DNA from: Parvularculaceae bacterium
GTDB lineage: Bacteria > Pseudomonadota > Alphaproteobacteria > Caulobacterales > Parvularculaceae
Length of the DNA stretch: 48,095 bases
Direction of reading: 5' to 3'
Assembly (NCBI GenBank): GCA_021776435.1
Contig: JAJFFW010000090.1
Coordinates: 1 to 48,095 of the forward strand
Positions 42,883 to 48,095 of the stretch are shown piece by piece (position 1 is the first letter of the stretch; every line of letters begins with the position of its first letter). The position numbers and the translations under genes are program-made. The notes below the pieces were generated by a model. It worked only from the letters and a program-made list of their open reading frames with translations, was not told the origin of the DNA and ran no database searches.

Positions 42883-43446
42883 CTAAAATTTTACCGCTGG
42901 TGCGGTTTCGATACTCGCTCGGCTTGTTTCCGGAATTTCGAAGTAATCCTTTTTGCGATAGCCGCCGAGTGGGGCAACCACATTTCCAGGAATTTGTTGA
43001 ATGCTCGTATTAAATTCCTGTACCGCATTGTTAAAGAATCTTCGCGCCGCAGCCAGTTTATTTTCAATGTCAGAAAGCTCGCGTTGCAATTCCAGAAAAT
43101 TGGTATTCGCCTTCAGATCAGGATAGGCTTCCGCCAATGCGAAGAGTTTACCAAGCGCCGCTCCGAGAACGCCTTCTGCGGCGCCTTGCGCCGATGGTCC
43201 ATGCGCGGACGCCGCCGCATTGCGCGCGGTGATCACAGCGTCAAGAGTTTCCCTCTCATGGGACGCATACCCCTTCACTGTCTCGACTAAGTTGGGGATT
43301 AAATCATGACGTTGTTTGAGTTGAACGTCGACATCTGCAAATGCCTGATCACACCGCTGATTCAACGCAACGATACGGTTGTAAATCCCGATCGCAATGA
43401 AGATAACAATAACGATGAAACCAAGGAAAATGATCGCGCCGGACAT
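42883..43446 (-). CDS. lemA: LemA-family protein
   Basis: 187 aa. A single N-terminal membrane anchor (about 3-22) is followed by a four-helix coiled-coil domain: NQRCDQAFADVDVQLKQRHDLIPNLVETVKGYASHE, then the helices KANTNFLELQRELSDIENKLAAARRFFNNAVQEFN and the terminal NSxIQQIPGNxxAPLGGYRKKDYFE segment. Length and motifs are standard for the family. The biochemical role is unknown, though LemA proteins are often operonic with M48 or TPM-domain genes, as here with one gene in between. Confidence 0.94.
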   Translation of the reverse strand: MSGAIIFLGFIVIVIFIAIGIYNRIVALNQRCDQAFADVDVQLKQRHDLIPNLVETVKGYASHERETLDAVITARNAAASAHGPSAQGAAEGVLGAALGKLFALAEAYPDLKANTNFLELQRELSDIENKLAAARRFFNNAVQEFNTSIQQIPGNVVAPLGGYRKKDYFEIPETSRASIETAPAVKF

Positions 43447-43614
43447 GCGGGCTTCCTTCCAAATAGATCAGCGTGAAACGTTAGCGAACGCAGCCTGCGC
43501 CCGCCCCAAAAAACACCTTCAGTTTAGAGTTTTCCTTTTACTTCCGCAACTTATCCGTGTTTGCAAAAAGTTGGGCTGTGTTTCGACCACGGCATAGAAA
43601 CCCGCCAGATTGGG

Positions 43615-44745
43615 CTATGGGAGGTCAACGGCCGTTTCCGCAATCAAATGATCGACAACACTGATTAATGCTTCTTTATGCTCCGCGCCAGCCGCTTTGG
43701 CTTTTGCATAGGTTTCAAGTTGGCGACTCGAACTGGCGCCACGTTCAAGAATTTTGCGGGCGTGGCGAAGCTCCTTGAGACAACCAAGCGCGACAGCATC
43801 TTCTTCTAACCGTTCAATCAGTTCTTCCATCAACACGCCAAACGGAGTGCATTCCCCTCGCCCAAAATCAATCATGCTCTTGGTCGTACCAAACCGTTGC
43901 GCACGCCAACGGTTTTCCTCCAGTAAAAACCGTGGGTAAATGCGCCAACGCAAGTTTTGTTGTCTTAAACGACACAGCATACGGAGAATGCTCTGGTAAA
44001 AGGCCGCGATGCAAAGCGCATCTTCAAGACGGGTACAGACATCGGTAATTCGCATCTCAAGAGTGGGAAATCTTGCACTCGGTCTTAGATCCCACCAAAT
44101 TTTAGAACCATCCTCTATGACACCGGCTTTAATAAGGCGTGATATAATGCGTTCATACTCGGCATAGCTTTCAAAACGGTCCGGAATGCCTGTGCGCGGC
44201 AAAGCGTCAAAAACCACAAGTCGAGAGCAGTGTGTTCCCAAATTGTTACCGCCCCAAAAAGGAGATGAGGTGGAAAGGGCTAACATATGTGGTAGAAAAT
44301 ACCGCACCTGATTCATCAAATCGATACGCAATTCCGGATTTTCGATTCCACAATGAACATGCATTCCACATATCAGCATACGGCGTATAACACCTTGCAT
44401 GTCCTCATCAAGGTGTTCATAACGCGGTTCCGCCGTATGTTTTTGAGCCTCCCAATGACCGAAAGGATGAGTGGACGCCGCCATCAGACGCATGCCGTGC
44501 TTTTCCGCCTGGCGTATTAAAGTGCGTCTGAGATCCGTCAAATGGCGTCGAACATCTGGGATGTCGTTACAAACCGGCGTACCAATCTCTACCTGACATT
44601 TCAAAAATTCTGGAGTGACCCTCTCACCCAGAGCATCCTTACAAGCCGCCATAAATTCCGGAGGCGGATCAGGAACCAGATCACGGCTTTCGGGATCCAC
44701 GAGAAGGTATTCTTCCTCAACGCCTAATGTGAGTGCAGGGATCAT
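43615..44745 (-). CDS. Carboxylate-amine ligase (YbdK/GCS2 family)
   Basis: 376-aa ATP-dependent ligase of the glutamate-cysteine ligase type 2 fold. Visible: LGVEEEYLLVDP at the start (metal-binding Glu), ASTHPFGHWEAQKHTAEPRY, ICGMHVHCGIE (about 128-138), WWDLRPSARFPTLEMRI (about 220-236) and ENRWRAQRFG. YbdK-like members have weak glutamate-cysteine ligase activity and their natural substrate is unsettled. The N-formylglutamate amidohydrolase-type gene lies 32 bp upstream on the same strand, a pairing recurrent in proteobacteria. Confidence 0.92.
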   Translation of the reverse strand: MIPALTLGVEEEYLLVDPESRDLVPDPPPEFMAACKDALGERVTPEFLKCQVEIGTPVCNDIPDVRRHLTDLRRTLIRQAEKHGMRLMAASTHPFGHWEAQKHTAEPRYEHLDEDMQGVIRRMLICGMHVHCGIENPELRIDLMNQVRYFLPHMLALSTSSPFWGGNNLGTHCSRLVVFDALPRTGIPDRFESYAEYERIISRLIKAGVIEDGSKIWWDLRPSARFPTLEMRITDVCTRLEDALCIAAFYQSILRMLCRLRQQNLRWRIYPRFLLEENRWRAQRFGTTKSMIDFGRGECTPFGVLMEELIERLEEDAVALGCLKELRHARKILERGASSSRQLETYAKAKAAGAEHKEALISVVDHLIAETAVDLP

Positions 44746-44777
44746 GACCCCTCTCCTCCCTTAGTCGTCTCGACGTT

Positions 44778-45512
44778 TTACGCAATCGTGTCGAGAGCAT
44801 TGGTTAAAACCGACGTAAGACGTTCAACACCTTCTTTATTACTCACGAGATCTTGTCGAATTTCAAGTGTAACATGACGAAGACGGCGAGACGCCACGTG
44901 TCGATCAACAGTATAATTGAAGACTCGAGCATCATAAGGCTGGTTATCACCAATCAGGTAATCGGTCTCCCGACGAAGCAGATTAATGAGCTTGCGGGCG
45001 CTTTCTTCGTCATGATTCCACAGCACGCCAATGTGCCAAGGCCGTTCCTGAGCATCCCCCATCAGGCGGGGCGTAAAGGTGTGGACGGCCACTACAAATG
45101 GTTGGGTCTCGTTTTTACACGCCAGTTCAATTTCGTAGTCGAGATGCTCGTGATAGGGATCAAAAAAACAATTGATACGCCGATGGCGTTCCTCAACGGG
45201 AAGGTCTCGGTTTCCGGGAATGGGAATCATATCACTGACGGCGGGGACCAGATCCGATCTGTCACGAGAACGATTCGGATCGACCAGGAGCCGTGAAAAA
45301 TTACACAATATTGCGCAAGCATCCAGACGTGAGGCAACACTCTGGGCCAATGCGCCGGCGCCGGGATCCCACGCAACATGCGTTTCTAACAAATCATCTG
45401 GCAGGCCGAGCTGGCCATATCTCTCAGGAATAAAATTCGATGCATGGTCCGCCAAAACAAAATACCGGTGGTTCCGGCCTTCTAGGCAAGTTGCGAGCGA
45501 AAATTCCTTCAT
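44778..45512 (-). CDS. N-formylglutamate amidohydrolase family protein (HutG-like)
   Basis: 244-aa zinc-dependent amidohydrolase with family features: VLADHASNFIPERYGQLGL (about 19-37), HVAWDPGAGALAQSVASRL, LCNFSRLLVDPNR and a late VAVHTFTP (about 140-147) that fits the metal site. No other histidine-degradation genes are nearby, and these HutG-like proteins next to a YbdK-type ligase are widespread, so a role outside histidine breakdown is likely. The ATG at 45512 has a moderate ribosome site. Confidence 0.88.
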   Translation of the reverse strand: MKEFSLATCLEGRNHRYFVLADHASNFIPERYGQLGLPDDLLETHVAWDPGAGALAQSVASRLDACAILCNFSRLLVDPNRSRDRSDLVPAVSDMIPIPGNRDLPVEERHRRINCFFDPYHEHLDYEIELACKNETQPFVVAVHTFTPRLMGDAQERPWHIGVLWNHDEESARKLINLLRRETDYLIGDNQPYDARVFNYTVDRHVASRRLRHVTLEIRQDLVSNKEGVERLTSVLTNALDTIA

Positions 45513-45627
45513 CCGCCTAATCTAGCACGGCTCATCTCAACGTGAAGAGTCGTCTCTGTCGCAGGCTCTGACGTGCGGCGGGGTCTTGTGCCCAGCGGAT
45601 GCGTTCAGAACACGCTCTTATGTCTCA

Positions 45628-46602
45628 TTAACCTCTGGCCTCTGCAACAATTGCCAGCCAAACGCCATTATCACTCACAGCCATCCGGGTAATATTGTTA
45701 AGGCCGTGTGCTGATAACTCAGCTACAGGGCGCCAATCTTCCTTCGGATCCTCGCTTTCGCGATAATAAATAACATCACCCTCAGCAGAGAAAAAACCTT
45801 GATGCCCATCAGGTCCCGTTGGCGGAAGGATGACATAATCTTGCGATTGCCCAACGAGCGGAAAAAGAGGCGTCACGTTGAGGCTTTCAAAATCTAATTT
45901 ATTCACCTGAGTACCGCCATCATCGCGCAGCGTTGTAAAAAGTGCGGTGGCGCCATCATTGAGCGCATACAGTCCGCGACCAATATTTTCCGAGATCAAC
46001 GTCTGCTCGCCGCTGACAACATCAACGACATACAAAGTTGCCGGTTCACTCCGATAAAACACCGCAAGCTTCGATCCATCCCGGTTCCAGGCGTAATATC
46101 CAAGCGGGGCAAATCCGATAACGGCTTCACCGTCGCCGCCACTTAAGGGTTGCTTGTAAACTTGCGTGACGTCACCCGCCACATTCTCCTGAATATAAGA
46201 CAGAAATTTACCATCGGGCGTTAACCGGGGGGAATACTCACTAACGTCAGTACTGAACGTAATTTGAGTTTTCTCCGTTCGGTGAATATCAAAACTCCAG
46301 ATATCTGTTTTCCCGCTCTGACCTTGAGACGAATAAAGAAAGGTCGCTTTCTCGGGTAAAAAATACGGCTGATTGTCGTAACCAACATGGGTGGTCACAT
46401 TGTGTGGCGTGGCAAGCGAGAGTATATCGCCGTCTATCGACAAACGAGCAAGAAAGATTTCTGTATCCGGCATAATTTCAGGAGCAGCGACAACGCCGCT
46501 TTCGTTCGTCTCGATTTCAGGCTTTGAGTCTCCGTCTGAAGGCGAGCAGCCGCCGATAATTCCAATGAGAGAAAGGGAGATGAGGCATCTGTACATCATC
46601 AT
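45628..46602 (-). CDS. TolB-like beta-propeller lipoprotein
   Basis: 324 aa. Lipoprotein signal peptide (hydrophobic run about 7-18, lipobox IGGC with Cys 19; three consecutive ATGs at the start). The mature protein reads as WD40/TolB-type blades: TFLYSSQGQSGKTDIWSFDI, YSPRLTPDGKFLSYIQ, YYAWNRDGSKLAVFYR, each with the D-x-K/S pattern. Likely periplasmic and membrane anchored; no catalytic motif. Its start overlaps the methyltransferase-fold gene by 4 bp (ATGA). Confidence 0.8.
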   Translation of the reverse strand: MMMYRCLISLSLIGIIGGCSPSDGDSKPEIETNESGVVAAPEIMPDTEIFLARLSIDGDILSLATPHNVTTHVGYDNQPYFLPEKATFLYSSQGQSGKTDIWSFDIHRTEKTQITFSTDVSEYSPRLTPDGKFLSYIQENVAGDVTQVYKQPLSGGDGEAVIGFAPLGYYAWNRDGSKLAVFYRSEPATLYVVDVVSGEQTLISENIGRGLYALNDGATALFTTLRDDGGTQVNKLDFESLNVTPLFPLVGQSQDYVILPPTGPDGHQGFFSAEGDVIYYRESEDPKEDWRPVAELSAHGLNNITRMAVSDNGVWLAIVAEARG

Positions 46603-47354
46603 GGCCGAACAAATCTGAGCATAAAGTTTTCATTCAGACCAGACGGCGTCGGTGTGTCCAAAAATTCAAATCCGAAAAACTCAATTTCTGAAATCACGGA
46701 TGGCCTTCCAAAACGAACATGTTGTTGTTCAAGCGGACGCGTCTTACCTTCCACCAGGTCAAAATCCACAACATAAAGAAATCCACCCGGCTTTAATGCC
46801 GTTCGGATACTGTTCATAACCGCCTGACGGTCTTCGAAATAGTGATAACTATCCGCGATAAATACAACGTCTACAGAATTATCCGGTAGCGTGATCGAAT
46901 CTTTGCGCCCCAGAACTGAAACAACATTATCCAAGCCGTTGTCAGAGGTTCGCTTATTAATGAGGGTCAAGAATTTTGGCTCAATATCGACCGCGTAAAC
47001 GACCCCGTCACCACCAACATTTTCAGCGAAAAGCAAAGTATACAGCCCTGTTCCGGCGCCAACATCAGCGACACGCATCCCAGGTTTCAAATCCAGCGCT
47101 TCAACGACGGAATCGCGCGCGCTATAAAGTTCCCGGCTTCCGACCTCAAGTCGCTCAAGCCATAGATCAATATTTATGTTTTCAGAATCCGATGGTGTCG
47201 CGGACGTCATTTGCCCTTCGTCGCCACGCACAGCCTTTTCAGATTCAGCTGTGCAGGCGACCACGGCGCCAAAAACCAACCCCGTCACCACACACGTCTT
47301 TACCCAACGCATTTTGGACCAGCTAGACAGATACTGTAGATGTCGCGTCATCAT
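46599..47354 (-). CDS. Methyltransferase-fold protein with lipoprotein signal
   Basis: 251 aa. The N-terminus has a hydrophobic segment and lipobox-like VVAC (about 20-34), with the start placed at ATG 47354; ATG 47312 would leave MRWVKTCVVTGLVFGAVVAC, an even cleaner signal. The rest is a class I methyltransferase fold: ADVGAGTGLYTLLFAE (about 94-109, motif I), VYAVDIEP and DVVFIADSYHYFED. Predicted to be exported, where S-adenosylmethionine is not expected, so activity is doubtful. It is translationally coupled to the lipoprotein gene downstream. Confidence 0.75.
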   Translation of the reverse strand: MMTRHLQYLSSWSKMRWVKTCVVTGLVFGAVVACTAESEKAVRGDEGQMTSATPSDSENINIDLWLERLEVGSRELYSARDSVVEALDLKPGMRVADVGAGTGLYTLLFAENVGGDGVVYAVDIEPKFLTLINKRTSDNGLDNVVSVLGRKDSITLPDNSVDVVFIADSYHYFEDRQAVMNSIRTALKPGGFLYVVDFDLVEGKTRPLEQQHVRFGRPSVISEIEFFGFEFLDTPTPSGLNENFMLRFVRP

Positions 47355-47442
47355 TGTACCGAGCCTACCCTATTTTATCTCAATAGGCGAAGCGGCAATT
47401 TTTCACGCCCCCAAACCCGCCACCACGAATCGAGGAACACAT

Positions 47443-47458
47443 GGCGCTTAAAAGCGCC
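47443..47458. other. Hairpin in the 5S/methyltransferase spacer
   Basis: GGCGCT-TAAA-AGCGCC, a perfect 6-bp stem extended by imperfect outer pairs (ACACA / TGTGT), 100 bp downstream of 5S on the minus strand. No T run on either side. It may lie in the rRNA operon trailer or terminator region; otherwise the 203-bp spacer shows no gene. Confidence 0.35.
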
Positions 47459-47557
47459 TGTGTCCCTAAACCACCCGAGGGCAACGATAACCATCCGGAA
47501 ATTTTGCAAACCAAAATGAAGGGAGAGGATCGATAAAAAGGGTCAATCATCTTAGTA

Positions 47558-47675
47558 GGCCTGGCAGCGACTTACTCTCCCACGCCTTAAGACGAAGTAC
47601 CATCAGCGCTGGGGACTTTAACGACCGAGTTCGGGATGGGATCGGGTGAAGGCTCCCCGCTATAACCACCGGGCC
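47558..47675 (-). rRNA. rrf: 5S ribosomal RNA
   Basis: Reverse complement starts GGCCCGGTGGTTATAGCGGG and contains the invariant CCGAACTCGGTCGTTAAAGT and AGTAAGTCGCTGCCAGGCC 3' part, about 118 nt, pairing end to end. Last gene of an rRNA operon on minus. Confidence 0.95.
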
Positions 47676-47799
47676 AACTAAAATGAATGAATGCGAGAAT
47701 CAATTGTCTGTCTAACGCTAGCGCATGTAACGATCCTTAGACGAATCGTTCGCCACGCATGAGCCTAATTCATACAATCCCGAAGGACTGCATGAGAAC

Positions 47800-48095
<296 letters not shown>

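Noticed and set aside
47676-47799. Possible tRNA between 5S and 23S
   Set aside because: No cloverleaf or T-arm consensus could be found in the spacer on either strand.

Overview
The window comes from an alphaproteobacterial chromosome. The evidence is conserved gene order: aminotransferase-hom-glpX; trpG-trpD-trpC followed by lexA, comEC, gltX and gltA; and ctaA beside a DUF2842 gene. A GAAC-N7-GAAC operator of the alphaproteobacterial LexA type lies before lexA, and a TTAA-N7-TTAAC motif of the CtrA type lies before a small gene. PHA synthase, a TRAP transporter, hydroxyproline catabolism and an Asp/Glu leucyltransferase fit a heterotrophic, probably aquatic lineage. The only 23S sequence is a 3' fragment, so I do not name a family or genus.

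Positions 1-9.8 kb: a minus-strand threonine/central-carbon group (aminotransferase, hom, glpX) and a lipoprotein gene diverge from a PHA synthase gene with a lysine-rich N-terminal tail. A 68-aa protein with a CtrA-type box converges on rplM-rpsI across a shared terminator. Two lipoprotein genes follow. Positions 9.8-20.8 kb are housekeeping: ctaA, DUF2842, a divergent polysaccharide deacetylase, trpGDC, the SOS repressor lexA, comEC, gltX and gltA.

Positions 20.8-25.5 kb form a divergent 4-hydroxyproline/proline catabolic island: epimerase and pyrroline-4-hydroxy-2-carboxylate deaminase-type genes on minus, D-amino-acid oxidase-type and M24 aminopeptidase genes on plus. Together they could take hydroxyproline peptides to alpha-ketoglutarate semialdehyde. 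The expected final aldehyde dehydrogenase is not intact here. A decayed aldehyde-dehydrogenase N-terminus lies about 0.8 kb downstream.

Positions 25.5-29.3 kb are looser and AT-richer: a UbiX-type gene, the dehydrogenase remnant, a MarR regulator with operator-like palindromes, a tandem OsmC protein, tRNA-Gly(TCC) and two non-coding stretches of over 400 bp. Positions 29.3-36 kb hold an acyl-CoA dehydrogenase, a beta-hydroxyacid dehydrogenase, a flavin reductase, an SLC13/RCK permease and a secreted prolyl-oligopeptidase.

Positions 36-48.1 kb hold the leucyltransferase bpt, a TRAP transporter (receptor, unusually long small permease, large permease), a GNAT gene broken by one TGA, and a pair of palindromic intergenic repeats. 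These are followed by a lemA/racemase/M48-peptidase group, a carboxylate-amine ligase with an N-formylglutamate amidohydrolase, and an overlapping pair of lipoprotein-type genes (a methyltransferase-fold protein and a TolB-like propeller). The 5S gene and the 3' end of 23S, on minus, close the window. I found no CRISPR array, prophage, insertion sequence or recognisable defence system, and no clear new multi-gene system. The most unusual items are the PHA synthase tail, the tandem OsmC protein, the exported methyltransferase pair and the two pseudogenes.
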